64,000 bases of DNA from Chloroflexota bacterium (GCA_029548365.1 JAKPNN010000002.1:124001-188000), one strand, 5' to 3'; positions 34,977 through 44,239 are shown, counted from the stretch's first letter. Notes: generated from the letters alone by a model not told the origin. Program-made: numbers and translations.

Positions 34977-36875
34977 ATGCATATTTTTGGTCGGAACGTC
35001 CGCAATCGCTATCTGTTTTTTGGGGATATTTTCCTATCGTTAATTGCGGTACTGGCCAGCTACGTGGTTCGGCTGGAGTTGATCGCGATATTTCCTACCT
35101 ATCAATACAGCATGTTGTGGATGGTTGCCATGGCAATCATCATCAAACCCCTCGTGTATTATTTGTTTGGCATCTATCGCCATGTCTGGCGCTATGCCAG
35201 CACCCACGAGCTGGTGCTCATTTTCTCTGCGGTAACCACAGCATCGATGATCCTTTCAGCAGTCATGATCGGTTTGCGCGCGGTAAATACGTTTTATGGA
35301 TTTCCACGCTCGGTTTTGGTCATCGACTGGCTGTTTTCGATGGGGTTTATCGGTGGTTCCCGGCTTCTCTTTCGCGTTCTGGCGGAAACAGCCAGTTCAT
35401 CAACCGACAGGTCTTATCTCCACTCGAGACGGCGGAAAAGGGTCCTGGTAGTCGGCGCCGGTGATGCGGGGGCGATGGTTGTCAGGGAGATGTTGAGGAA
35501 TCAACAATTAGATATGACGCCAATCGGATTTCTGGATGACGATCCTTCTAAACAGAACAGCAAAATTCACGGCATTCAGGTTCTGGCTCCGCTGGATGAG
35601 ATTGACCAGATTTTGAAAAAACACTACGTTGATGAGGTGGTTGTGGCTATCCCCAGCGCCTCCGGCAAGGTGGTTCGGAAAGTAACCGAAGTTTGCCAGT
35701 TGCGCAACATCGCCTTCCGTACCATGCCCGGTATTTACGAGTTGCTGGGTGGGGTGGTGAATGTCAGCCGTCTGCGGGAGGTGGACATCTTCGATCTGCT
35801 CAGACGTGAACCGGTGCATATCGAAACCGGTGCCCTTGGCGACGTCCTTGCAAGCCGAGTGGTGATGGTCACTGGCGCAGGTGGCTCCATTGGAAGTGAA
35901 CTTTGCCGGCAAATTGCCCAGGTTTACCCGCGTCGGTTATTGGCATTGGGGCACGGCGAAAACAGTATTTTCAGCGTATTGAGCGACCTTAAAGAGAGTT
36001 TCCCCGGCCTGGAAGTCATCCCGATAATAGCAGATGTGCGTGATCTGCCACGTCTGGAGGTCATTTTTAATCGTTGGAAACCGGAGATCGTCTTTCATAC
36101 TGCGGCGCATAAACATGTGCCGTTAATGGAAACAAACATCGAAGAAGCGGTTACCAATAATGTGATTGGCACACAAAATGTTGTCAATTGTGCCCTGGCG
36201 CATGATGTGCTGCGGCTGGTGATGATCTCTACGGATAAGGCAATCCGACCAATCAACGTGATGGGCGCCACCAAACGTATCGCAGAAATGCTGGTTTTAA
36301 ATGCAGCCCGTTTGCATCAGCGCGCGTTTACGGTGGTCAGGTTTGGAAATGTGTTGGGCAGCCGGGGCAGTGTGGTACCACGCTTCAAGCGGCAAATTGC
36401 CGCTGGTGGTCCGATTACCATTACCCATCCCGATATGGAACGTTATTTTATGACCATTCCTGAGGCTGTACACCTGGTATTACAGGCTTCCACCATGAGC
36501 GACGGTGGTGAGAGCTATATCCTCGACATGGGACAGCCCGTGCGCATCGTTGACCTGGCGGAAGATATGATCCGCCTTTCAGGGCTTGAACCCGGGCGGG
36601 ATATCGAAATTGTATTCACCGGAATTCGACCGGGTGAAAAGCTCACCGAAGACCTGTGGGACTTGGGTTTCGCCTATTCGCCCACCATCCATCCTGACAT
36701 CAACCGCGTGGACAGCGAAGAAGTGCTCTCCTGCGAGAAGCTAAATGCCATTGTTGAACAATTAGCTCAATTTGCCCGAGAAGGAAAACCCGACGCAATC
36801 CAGACTCTCCTGAGTGAAGCGATACCTGGTGCAGCAATCCAATCGGTGGAACCCGTTCTGGATTTACTTGCGTAA
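34977..36875 (+). CDS. Membrane-bound nucleotide-sugar 4,6-dehydratase (CapD/WbpM family)
   Basis: About 633 residues from ATG 34977. Four N-terminal membrane helices, a first Rossmann domain (RVLVVGAGDAGAMVVREM), then the extended SDR catalytic domain (VVMVTGAGGSIGSELCRQI). The usual Tyr-X3-Lys is replaced by Met-X3-Lys (NVMGATKRIAEM), the hallmark of the WbpM/PglF-type UDP-GlcNAc C6 dehydratases. It would make UDP-4-keto-6-deoxy-GlcNAc, a precursor for di-N-acetyl-bacillosamine or FucNAc sugars. It follows the sugar transferase by 19 bases, so it probably supplies that transferase's sugar. Confidence 0.92.
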   Translation: MHIFGRNVRNRYLFFGDIFLSLIAVLASYVVRLELIAIFPTYQYSMLWMVAMAIIIKPLVYYLFGIYRHVWRYASTHELVLIFSAVTTASMILSAVMIGLRAVNTFYGFPRSVLVIDWLFSMGFIGGSRLLFRVLAETASSSTDRSYLHSRRRKRVLVVGAGDAGAMVVREMLRNQQLDMTPIGFLDDDPSKQNSKIHGIQVLAPLDEIDQILKKHYVDEVVVAIPSASGKVVRKVTEVCQLRNIAFRTMPGIYELLGGVVNVSRLREVDIFDLLRREPVHIETGALGDVLASRVVMVTGAGGSIGSELCRQIAQVYPRRLLALGHGENSIFSVLSDLKESFPGLEVIPIIADVRDLPRLEVIFNRWKPEIVFHTAAHKHVPLMETNIEEAVTNNVIGTQNVVNCALAHDVLRLVMISTDKAIRPINVMGATKRIAEMLVLNAARLHQRAFTVVRFGNVLGSRGSVVPRFKRQIAAGGPITITHPDMERYFMTIPEAVHLVLQASTMSDGGESYILDMGQPVRIVDLAEDMIRLSGLEPGRDIEIVFTGIRPGEKLTEDLWDLGFAYSPTIHPDINRVDSEEVLSCEKLNAIVEQLAQFAREGKPDAIQTLLSEAIPGAAIQSVEPVLDLLA

Positions 36876-36952
36876 ACGATAACACGATCAAAAACGGGGT
36901 AGGATCAAGGTGAACTCACTGTTTTTTGCTTTGTCAGACTGTAAAGGAGACC

Positions 36953-37957
36953 ATGCACTACCTGACACCGCAGGCATGGGACCGGTTTATTGAAAGCCAT
37001 CCCGACGCCCACATTTTACAAACCAGACCCTGGGGAGAGTTGAAATCAGCCTATGGTTGGAAACCTTACTATGTCCAGGCTCAAGGCCTGGGTGCGCTGG
37101 TCCTTTTCCGAAAACTCCCGCTGGGGTTAAGTATCGGGTACCTTCCGCGCGGCCTTGTTGGGAATGGGAACTGGGCAGCCTTTTGGTCAGAAATAGACGC
37201 ACTATGCCGGAATGAGCGGGCGGTCTTCCTGCGCGTGGAACCCAATATTTGGGAACCCCTCCCGCCGGATTTCGCCCAGGAGCGGATGCCCGGGTTTGTT
37301 CAAGCCCACCAAACGATTCAACCCCCGCGCACGATTTTGATTGACCTGCAGCAAGATGACGACGCGATCCTGAAGGGGATGAAGCCAAAAACCCGCTACA
37401 ATATCCGGCTGGCACAGCGCAAAGACGTGATTGTTCGGCAGAGTGATGATATCGGCAGCTTTCACCGCATGATGCTTACCACTGGCGAGCGTGACGCCTT
37501 TGGCGTTCACAGCCAGGATTATTACCAGCGCGCGTATGACATTTTTGCACCCCTCGGCGCTTGCGTGCTGTTGATTGCTGAATTCAGGGGGCAGCCCCTG
37601 GCAGGATTGATGGTCTTCGCTCATGGCGGCACGGCCTGGTATTTTTACGGCGCTTCAACGAACGAAGAACGCAACCGGATGCCGTCCTACCTGCTGCAAT
37701 GGGAAGCCATCCAGTGGGCAAAGCGCAAGGGATGTGCCGTGTATGATCTGTGGGGCGTGCCGGATTACCCCGAGCAGGAGCTTGAGGAGGCTTTTCTCGA
37801 TCGATCGGAAGGTTTGTGGGGTGTGTACCGCTTTAAGCGCGGTTTTGGCGGTCAGCTTTGTCGGACCATCGGCGCTTGGGATAGGGTTTACCAGCCCCTG
37901 TTGTATAAACTCTACCAGCTCTGGTCGGAGCGAGGTCAGTCTCAGTCTGCGACTTAA
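36953..37957 (+). CDS. FemAB-like aminoacyltransferase (copy 1)
   Basis: About 334 residues from ATG 36953 with AAAGGAG 4 bases upstream. Family marks: KPKTRYNIRLAQRKDV, the acyl-acceptor strands AGLMVFAHGGTAWYFYGAS, and the late SYLLQWEAIQWAKRKGCAVYDLWG with VYRFKRGFGG. FemAB proteins transfer amino acids from aminoacyl-tRNA to lipid II to build peptide cross-bridges, though many homologues have other acyl-group roles. It is one of a tandem pair, about 11 bases from copy 2. The specific amino acid is unknown. Confidence 0.88.
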   Translation: MHYLTPQAWDRFIESHPDAHILQTRPWGELKSAYGWKPYYVQAQGLGALVLFRKLPLGLSIGYLPRGLVGNGNWAAFWSEIDALCRNERAVFLRVEPNIWEPLPPDFAQERMPGFVQAHQTIQPPRTILIDLQQDDDAILKGMKPKTRYNIRLAQRKDVIVRQSDDIGSFHRMMLTTGERDAFGVHSQDYYQRAYDIFAPLGACVLLIAEFRGQPLAGLMVFAHGGTAWYFYGASTNEERNRMPSYLLQWEAIQWAKRKGCAVYDLWGVPDYPEQELEEAFLDRSEGLWGVYRFKRGFGGQLCRTIGAWDRVYQPLLYKLYQLWSERGQSQSAT

Positions 37958-37968
37958 GGAGTCTTCTC

Positions 37969-39084
37969 TTGGAACTGGTTGAAATTCACAGTGCAGAGCA
38001 ATGGAACACAGCCATTGCGCACCTCGAAGGTGCGCATGCCCTTCAAACCTGGCAATGGGGCCAGGTTAAAATGCACTTTGGATGGGAAGCATATCCACTT
38101 ATATGGCAAAACGCATCCGGTGAGGTTAGCGCTGCAGCTTTGCTCCTTTTGCGCAGGGTAACCCTGGGTGGTCTTGGTCTGCCCCTGAGCGTGGGCTATA
38201 TCCCGCGCGGACCGCTGCTGAAGTGGGATCAGGAAAGCCTGCGCCGCCAGGTTCTGGACGACCTGGAGGAATTTACCCGTAAAAAACGCGCAATCTTTCT
38301 GAAAATTGATCCTGACCTCCCGTTGGGGTTTGGCATCCCGGGCGAGATAGGCGCTGAAGACCACCAGCTGGGATTAGCAGTGCAGAATGAGTTGATCGCT
38401 CGCAGTTGGGTTTTTTCAGAAGAGCAGATCCAGTTCCGCAATACCGTCACTGTTGACCTGACCGGGACGGAAGATGAACTTCTGATACGTATGAAATCGA
38501 AGACTCGCTATAATATTCGCCTGGCGGGGCGCCGGGGGGTGAGGGTTCGACCCGGGGGCAGCGAGGATATCGACCTGCTCTACCAGATGTATGCACACAC
38601 CGCTCTCCGGGATGATTTCACCATCCGTTCTAAGGCGTATTACCAGGTTGTCTGGGATACTTTTTTCAAAGCAGGTTTGGCAGAACCCCTGATCGCTGAG
38701 GTGGAAGATCAGCCAGTCGGCGCGGTGGTAATTTTCCGGTTTGGCAACCGTGCCTGGTATATGCACGGAATGTCTTTGGATGCACATCGGGAAAAGATGT
38801 TCAACTATCTCCTGCAATGGGAAGCCATGGTGCGCGCCAGGGCAGCGGGCTGCTATCGCTATGATTTATGGGGCGCTCCCGACGAATTTACCGAGGACGA
38901 TCCGCTGTGGGGTGTTTATCGCTTCAAAGATGGGTTTGGCGGACGGGTTGAACGCACCCTGGGCGCCTGGGATTTTCCGGTGCATTCGTTACTTTATACT
39001 GGATATTGTCAAATCCTTCCCCGGATCTTGCAGGTGATGCGGACGCGTGGAAAAAAAGCCGTGCAAAGGAGCTTGAACACATGA
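37969..39084 (+). CDS. FemAB-like aminoacyltransferase (copy 2)
   Basis: 371 residues from TTG 37969; AAGGAG, overlapping the preceding stop codon, is 7 bases upstream. Equivalent marks to copy 1: KSKTRYNIRLAGRRGV, VVIFRFGNRAWYMHGMS, NYLLQWEAMVRARAAGCYRY, DLWGAPDEF and VYRFKDGFGG. The N-terminal third is more diverged. The stop overlaps the next ATG (ATGA at 39081-39084), so it is translationally coupled to the PLP desulfhydrase gene. Paired FemAB proteins usually add successive residues of a bridge. Confidence 0.88.
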   Translation: MELVEIHSAEQWNTAIAHLEGAHALQTWQWGQVKMHFGWEAYPLIWQNASGEVSAAALLLLRRVTLGGLGLPLSVGYIPRGPLLKWDQESLRRQVLDDLEEFTRKKRAIFLKIDPDLPLGFGIPGEIGAEDHQLGLAVQNELIARSWVFSEEQIQFRNTVTVDLTGTEDELLIRMKSKTRYNIRLAGRRGVRVRPGGSEDIDLLYQMYAHTALRDDFTIRSKAYYQVVWDTFFKAGLAEPLIAEVEDQPVGAVVIFRFGNRAWYMHGMSLDAHREKMFNYLLQWEAMVRARAAGCYRYDLWGAPDEFTEDDPLWGVYRFKDGFGGRVERTLGAWDFPVHSLLYTGYCQILPRILQVMRTRGKKAVQRSLNT

Positions 39085-40049
39085 AACAACGTCTTAAACT
39101 GGCCCACTTACCCACCCCGATAGAGGCATTGCCGCACCTCTCTGCTGAATTGATGGGCCCAAACATAATAACCAAACGTGATGACCAGACCGGGCTGGCA
39201 TTTGGTGGCAATAAAACCCGAAAACTGGAGTACCTGCTTTATGAGGCGCAAGCTGCAGGTGCCGATACCCTGATCACCGCCGGCGCCGTTCAATCCAACC
39301 ACTGCCGGCAAACCGTTGCTGCAGCGGCGCGTCTGGGCCTGAATTGCACCCTGGTGCTGTTTGGCGACCCGCCCAGCCCCCCGGACGGGAACCACTTCCT
39401 GTATTACCTGTTAGGAGCTGAGATCGTCTTCACGGAAAGACCCCATGTTCAGGATAAGCTGGAAGAAATCTTTCAAAATCTGAGGAAAGCCGGCAAGCAA
39501 CCCTATTCGATCCCCTATGGTGGATCGAACCCAACCGGTGCGCTGGGTTATGTCAACGCCATGCTGGAACTTGCCGAACAGGGTTGCACCCCGGATTGGA
39601 TTGTATTTCCCAGCTCATCCGGAGGAACCCAGGCAGGGATGCTGCTCGGTGCCCGTATGAGCGGGTTCCACGGCCAAATTTTGGGCATCAGCGTGGATGA
39701 GCCGGCTGAGCTTTTACAATCCCGTGTAGCCGAGTTAGCCTCGCAGGCTGCACGCACAATTGGCGAACCGTATACGTTCACGGCCGGCGAAGTCCTGGTG
39801 AACGACGAGTACATCGGCGATGGTTATGCCATTATGGGAGCCCGTGAAATTGAAGCCATCCGCTTGTTTGCTGAACGAGAAGCCCTGCTTTTAGACCCGG
39901 TCTATACCGGACGCGCAGGGGCTGGATTGATTGATCTGGTTCGCAAAGGTTTTTTCAAGCCCGAAGATACGGTTCTTTTCTGGCATACCGGCGGCGGTCC
40001 CGCTTTGTTTGCCAGCAAATATCAAAACAGATTAATTGATCTGGCTTGA
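39081..40049 (+). CDS. D-cysteine desulfhydrase/ACC deaminase family PLP enzyme
   Basis: 322 residues from ATG 39081; AAGGAG is 10 bases upstream. PLP fold type II: TKRDDQTGLAFGGNKTRKLEYL with the PLP Lys in GGNKTRK, then AGAVQSNHCRQTVAAAARLGL, and VFPSSSGGTQAGMLLGARM for phosphate binding. D-cysteine desulfhydrase cleaves D-Cys to pyruvate, H2S and ammonia; ACC deaminase is a near relative with an overlapping motif set. Overlap with the FemAB gene hints at a role in amino acid supply or detoxification for the wall pathway, but this is speculation. Confidence 0.87.
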   Translation: MKQRLKLAHLPTPIEALPHLSAELMGPNIITKRDDQTGLAFGGNKTRKLEYLLYEAQAAGADTLITAGAVQSNHCRQTVAAAARLGLNCTLVLFGDPPSPPDGNHFLYYLLGAEIVFTERPHVQDKLEEIFQNLRKAGKQPYSIPYGGSNPTGALGYVNAMLELAEQGCTPDWIVFPSSSGGTQAGMLLGARMSGFHGQILGISVDEPAELLQSRVAELASQAARTIGEPYTFTAGEVLVNDEYIGDGYAIMGAREIEAIRLFAEREALLLDPVYTGRAGAGLIDLVRKGFFKPEDTVLFWHTGGGPALFASKYQNRLIDLA

Positions 40050-40115
40050 ATGGGTTTGTCAGGATGAATGGGGTTCGAACGCCTCAGACTGAGCGATAAA
40101 ACCAAAAAAATCCTA

Positions 40116-40144
40116 CTTGCTGACTCTTTGTGGAAATGGTATAA
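40116..40144 (+). promoter_or_regulatory. Promoter of rplS
   Basis: TTGCTG (40116-40121), 17-base spacer, TATAAT (40139-40144) with TGG before it (extended -10). It gives a leader of about 50 bases. Confidence 0.75.
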
Positions 40145-40201
40145 TCCCCCCTTACGTCCTTATGGAACAGGCATTATTTTTTGAAAGGCAAGGAACGAAA
40201 A

Positions 40202-40552
40202 ATGAACAAGACTGAACTCCTGAAATCAGTTGAAGCACCCGCAAACAGCAACATCCCGCAGCTTTCACCCGGGGATGCGGTTAGTGTGTATTTGAAAATT
40301 AAAGAAGGTGAACGAGAACGTATCCAGGTCTTTAAAGGGACCGTTTTGTTTGTCCGTGGCAGGGGTAACGATGCTACTTTCACCGTGAGGCGCATCGCCA
40401 GCAACGGAATTGGTGTTGAGCGCACCTTCCTGATGCGCTCACCGCGAATTGAAAAGGTCGAGGTTGAACGACACTCAAAGGTTCGACGAGCCCGGCTGTA
40501 TTTCCTGCGCGACCGTACTGGCAAAGCTGCCCGTCTGAAACAACGTTTTTAA
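40202..40552 (+). CDS. rplS: 50S ribosomal protein L19
   Basis: 116 residues from ATG 40202, the normal L19 length. Conserved blocks: [45 protein letters not shown], and the C-terminal [20 protein letters not shown]. It lies at the 30S-50S interface. A 6-base GCCAGG/CCTGGC hairpin (40563-40580) follows without a U-run. Confidence 0.97.
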   Translation: MNKTELLKSVEAPANSNIPQLSPGDAVSVYLKIKEGERERIQVFKGTVLFVRGRGNDATFTVRRIASNGIGVERTFLMRSPRIEKVEVERHSKVRRARLYFLRDRTGKAARLKQRF

Positions 40553-40663
40553 AGGCTCATCCGCCAGGTTTTTCCCTGGCAAGGATTCCCAGGAGATGAC
40601 CCACCTCATCGGGAGGCAACGTGAGCTGCTTCTGGATGGGGTGTTTCTATTTAGGAGAAAATC

Positions 40664-41389
40664 TTGTCCTTTTTGCGACAACCTTTAATCGGCATCACCA
40701 GCGGTTTGGTTGATAATTCATCCGGGGTGCCGGTTGGTCAGCTTGCTGATGCCTATATCAAGGCAGTATTGCGCGCAGGTGGAACCCCGCTGGTCATCCC
40801 GTTGGGGTTGGATGGTCGCCGGTTGACAGCGCTTCTCGAGGTGCTGGACGGTGTAATCTTTTCCGGTGGGGGCGATATTGATCCGCAGCGGTACAATGGA
40901 GATCCTCACCCTGAGGTCTACGGCATCTCTCCTGACCGTGACGAGCTGGAGTTTTTCCTGGTTCATCGCATGCTTGAGATGGATAAACCCTTGCTGACCA
41001 TCTGCCGAGGGACCCAGGTGTTGAACGTCGCCCTCGGCGGCAGTCTCTACACCCATATTGCGGACCAATTACCAGGGGCGTTTAAACATGACTGGTTCCC
41101 TAATTTTTCCCGTGACAGGCGCTCGCACACGGTCAGCCTTATCACTGATAGCAGGCTCAATCAAATCTATGGGTCTGATGAGATTCAAGTAAACAGCCTG
41201 CACCATCAGGGTATTTCCAGGCTGGGTGAAGGGCTCATTGCTGCTGGTGTTGCACCAGATGGGCTGATGGAGGCGCTGGAAGTTCCCTCGGCAAGCTTTG
41301 CCGTGGGTGTGCAGTGGCATCCGGAGTGTTTGGCAGATGATGCAGGATCACAAAATTTATTCCAGGCGTTTATTCAGGCCTGCCAGTGA
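40664..41389 (+). CDS. Gamma-glutamyl-gamma-aminobutyrate hydrolase-like (peptidase C26)
   Basis: 241 residues from TTG 40664 with AGGAG 8 bases upstream. Class I glutamine amidotransferase fold: GVIFSGGGDIDPQRYN, the nucleophile elbow TICRGTQVLNVALGGSLYTH with its Cys, then VGVQWHPE with catalytic His and Glu. The PuuD-like subgroup cleaves gamma-glutamyl bonds in polyamine or amino acid catabolism. It sits 111 bases after rplS; readthrough is possible. Substrate unproven. Confidence 0.88.
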   Translation: MSFLRQPLIGITSGLVDNSSGVPVGQLADAYIKAVLRAGGTPLVIPLGLDGRRLTALLEVLDGVIFSGGGDIDPQRYNGDPHPEVYGISPDRDELEFFLVHRMLEMDKPLLTICRGTQVLNVALGGSLYTHIADQLPGAFKHDWFPNFSRDRRSHTVSLITDSRLNQIYGSDEIQVNSLHHQGISRLGEGLIAAGVAPDGLMEALEVPSASFAVGVQWHPECLADDAGSQNLFQAFIQACQ

Positions 41390-41450
41390 ACTGTTCAACA
41401 GCCTTCGTGTAAATTCGTTTAGAATGACCCATTAAATTGGAATAAATAGC

Positions 41451-41486
41451 ACCGGGGATGCCCTATCAGCGATGTGCATCCCCGGT
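41451..41486. terminator. Convergent hairpin between peptidase C26 and M23 genes
   Basis: An 11-base perfect stem, ACCGGGGATGC (41451-41461) / GCATCCCCGGT (41476-41486), with a 14-base loop. Neither side has a strong U-run. Its position between two converging genes suggests a shared end. Confidence 0.5.
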
Positions 41487-41526
41487 GAGTCATTAAATCA
41501 CATGAGTGAAGGGCAAGACCAAGAGA

Positions 41527-43563
41527 TTATTCACCCATAAAAAAGAGGGGCAAGTGATAACCATACTCAAATTCATAACCCGGGGTGTACAGGGCTATTT
41601 TTTCGACTCTGGAATTACCCGCTCTGTCAACAGCGATGAGCGAGAAAATCAGCAATTGTTCTGGTCCCAGGTTGTTATAGGTGTACGATGTTGTCTTCGG
41701 AGGAAGGTTGCTCGCCAGCACTTGTTCGGCGCCACCGTTGACCCTTACCGATAGTGAATAATGCTTCAAACCCGACAGCAGGTCACCACCGGTCCAGGTG
41801 ATTGTTGCCTTGCTGTTTGTGAACGGTGACGGCAGCGGGTTGATTGAAATCCAGGGACCGGTTCTATCTACAATCGCATCGAAGATGACATCCATCCCCG
41901 TTTTACCGCCGGCATCGGTCACAAGGGCCAGGATGGCGTAACCATCGCCGTCATCCATGCCAGCGGTGTTAATCGGTCCCGTCCAGCCACCGGTTTCGCT
42001 GGTGTCCTTGCCCAGGTACACCCAGTCATCATTTTCCCAATCTTGCCCATGGAACCAGAATTCGACAGAGGCAATATTCCTGCCCTTGCTGCCTTTATTT
42101 ACAATTGCGCCCACATGACCGTCAACCGGCAGCAATAATAAACCGTCCGTCTTAACCAGGCTGACAGATGGGTTGGTATCAGTTGTGCTGCACTCAATGT
42201 TTTTGATCAATGTGCGGGGCGTTAAAATGCCAGAAGGGTTACCCTTATTATCCCAAACACGCAGTGCCAGCTGGAATAAACCGTTGGGGATTGACGTATT
42301 GCATAAATCTACCGTTGTTGTGAAAGGGTTCTTTGTCTGTTCGCTGCCGATTTGGACCCATGCGCCATCATAATTGGCCAGGATTTCCAGCTTAACCACA
42401 CCAACGTTCTGCTCTCCCCATCCAGCGACGCTCAGATTGCGGTTGGTGACATAAGTTTCTGCCGCGGGGGCAGTTAATCCACCGGTGGGTGCTTTGGCAG
42501 GCTTGTTGCCAGAAATATAGTAAGTCTTTCCAACGCCGCCATAGGTTTCGGCTTCATAGGCCAGGCGCGGACGTCCACCCTGGGTTGCTGTATTCCAGTT
42601 GATGCTCACATCCCTGAACGTGATATCCTCGGCCACTCCCCATACCGATTGCATGCCTTGAGAAAAATAACGCGTGTCTTCGGTGACCACCATAAAGTGA
42701 AGATGGTGTCCTGTGCTGTATCCGGTGTTGTCCACATTGGCAATAAATTGACCCTGTGTGACAGGTGTTCCAACCTGTTTCAGGTGCTCGGGAATGCTGT
42801 TGTTGGCGATATGCAGGTAGATCTGATAAGTCCAGGGGGTGGTGGACTTATCCTGAAGCGTGATGCTGTTGGTACAGGTTGGAGTGTTATTAGGGCATGA
42901 ATCACGCCAGTGGAACACCGTGCCGCCTTTAGCAGCCATGATGGGGAACATGGTACCATCGGCAAAATCAAAGGCATGGGTACAGTAGTAAATCGGGTTA
43001 CAGGATGAGTGAGCAACCGACCAGGTGAGGCGTTTTTCAAGCCCTTCAGCCCAGGGTAAATAATATCCACCAAAAACCGCATCGGAGCGGGCTTTCACAC
43101 CCGAGATTTGTAACAGGTCACCCTGGATGCTTTTTTCGGCGTATTGAAATTTGCTGAATGCCTCAATGAACTTTGGGTTATCTTCTAATAAAACACCCCA
43201 GTTGCCGTGTTCGTCGGCTATTGCCAGGGTCAGCTCTGGCTCGCGGGCCATTATTTCACCTGTCTCCGGATCCTCTGCGGCCAGCCAAACGATCGCCATC
43301 TGACCGTCATCCTGGATTTGGGTATGCTCAATCTGGTAATTAAATATTTTCCAATGCCCGCTTGCGTTTTTCAGGGCAGATTCCACTGCCGAAATAAGGT
43401 CGGGGTTTGTCGGGACCTGGTCGGAAGGATCCGTCGGGCTTTCGATGTTTTCTGAAAAGTCGTTAGAACCCTGGGTTGGAGGTGGATTGATCAATGCGAA
43501 CGCAATCAATGAAGCCGATAATAAGATCAGCACAATAATGCCAAATTTAATCGATTTCGTCAT
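41527..43563 (-). CDS. Membrane-anchored M23-like metallopeptidase with Ig/FnIII modules
   Basis: 678 residues from ATG 43563. The N-terminal signal anchor (about residues 5-25) is FGIIVLILLSASLIAFALI. Residues about 60-150 resemble a processing domain. The M23 catalytic core has HAFDFADGTMFPIMAAKGG and the HXH motif YSTGHHLHFMVV. The first motif reads H-X2-D rather than the usual H-X3-D. Beta-rich modules follow (about residues 340-450 and 480-670), the last a fibronectin-type or Ig-like repeat (ITWTGGDLLSGLKHYSL). It likely cuts peptidoglycan cross-bridges outside the cell. A role in division or cell separation is possible. Confidence 0.82.
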   Translation of the reverse strand: MTKSIKFGIIVLILLSASLIAFALINPPPTQGSNDFSENIESPTDPSDQVPTNPDLISAVESALKNASGHWKIFNYQIEHTQIQDDGQMAIVWLAAEDPETGEIMAREPELTLAIADEHGNWGVLLEDNPKFIEAFSKFQYAEKSIQGDLLQISGVKARSDAVFGGYYLPWAEGLEKRLTWSVAHSSCNPIYYCTHAFDFADGTMFPIMAAKGGTVFHWRDSCPNNTPTCTNSITLQDKSTTPWTYQIYLHIANNSIPEHLKQVGTPVTQGQFIANVDNTGYSTGHHLHFMVVTEDTRYFSQGMQSVWGVAEDITFRDVSINWNTATQGGRPRLAYEAETYGGVGKTYYISGNKPAKAPTGGLTAPAAETYVTNRNLSVAGWGEQNVGVVKLEILANYDGAWVQIGSEQTKNPFTTTVDLCNTSIPNGLFQLALRVWDNKGNPSGILTPRTLIKNIECSTTDTNPSVSLVKTDGLLLLPVDGHVGAIVNKGSKGRNIASVEFWFHGQDWENDDWVYLGKDTSETGGWTGPINTAGMDDGDGYAILALVTDAGGKTGMDVIFDAIVDRTGPWISINPLPSPFTNSKATITWTGGDLLSGLKHYSLSVRVNGGAEQVLASNLPPKTTSYTYNNLGPEQLLIFSLIAVDRAGNSRVEKIALYTPGYEFEYGYHLPLFFMGE

Positions 43564-43856
43564 AAAAAAAGCCTCTTTTCTAGCCTGTACGTTCTTTTGC
43601 CACGGCAGCTCATCGCTGACCCGGTTGTTTTGGCCTGATATCGTCGCCATAATGATTGCAATATTTATGCCACCCAACAGAACTTATGCTAAACGAGTAC
43701 TTAGTATAAGGCTAATTTTCTAAATCATTTTTGGGGAAAGTCAATAAGAATTTAATTAATAATTTTAAAATTTGTTCTAATCATCCGTTGAATTAATAAC
43801 CGTCTCAATGGAGTGAGCTTGTAGAAAATGGGTTCGTTCTTATTTCAGTGTCATTG

Positions 43857-43978
43857 GTAGGGGCGGATCTCTGTGTCCGCCCAACCCGAAGATGCCCTAT
43901 GGGCAGGGCAACCACAGCTCAATACCCTTGCAGGGCATAGAGAGTGCTACGCAAAGGGTTGCCCCTACAAATAAATAT
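43857..43978. repeat. Palindromic MITE-like element with GTAGGGGC termini
   Basis: The element is bounded by GTAGGGGC (43857-43864) and its inverse GCCCCTAC (43971-43978). It contains an inner hairpin GGGCGGA (43861-43867) / TCCGCCC (43876-43882) and further short G/C palindromes. No gene is inside. A fragment ending in the same GCCCCTAC lies at 58654-58680. It looks like a non-autonomous, repetitive element. Confidence 0.65.
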
Positions 43979-44075
43979 AATATTCATAATATTCGTAAAT
44001 GCTAAAAACCAAAATCTTCATTCGGAAACCAATTATTAAATACCATTTGTTTTCAACACTCTTATGGGGTTAAAC

Positions 44076-44104
44076 TTGCACTTATTCTAATTATGTGCTA
44101 CTAT
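44076..44104 (+). promoter_or_regulatory. Promoter of greA
   Basis: TTGCAC (44076-44081), 17-base spacer, TACTAT (44099-44104) preceded by TGC. It gives a leader of about 130 bases. Confidence 0.6.
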
Positions 44105-44239
44105 ACCAGTCTACAAGCAATCATCACTGTTTTCTGGTTTCAGTTTGACAAAAGCTGATAGGAAGCGGCGGATTTTTTTTAACTTTAACAATGAGGGGCG
44201 GTTCCCTGCATAAAAATTGTAAGATGGAAGGATAATTAA

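Larger units (their letters stand above)
43564..44239. other. Intergenic region before greA (676 bases)
   Basis: An A+T-rich stretch (43685-43800), a palindromic repeat element (43857-43978) and the greA promoter near its end. The sequence has no open frame with a ribosome site or recognisable protein. Confidence 0.6.

Noticed and set aside
40563-40580. GCCAGG/CCTGGC hairpin after rplS as a terminator
   Set aside because: Only six pairs and no U-run follows; it is not supported as an intrinsic terminator.
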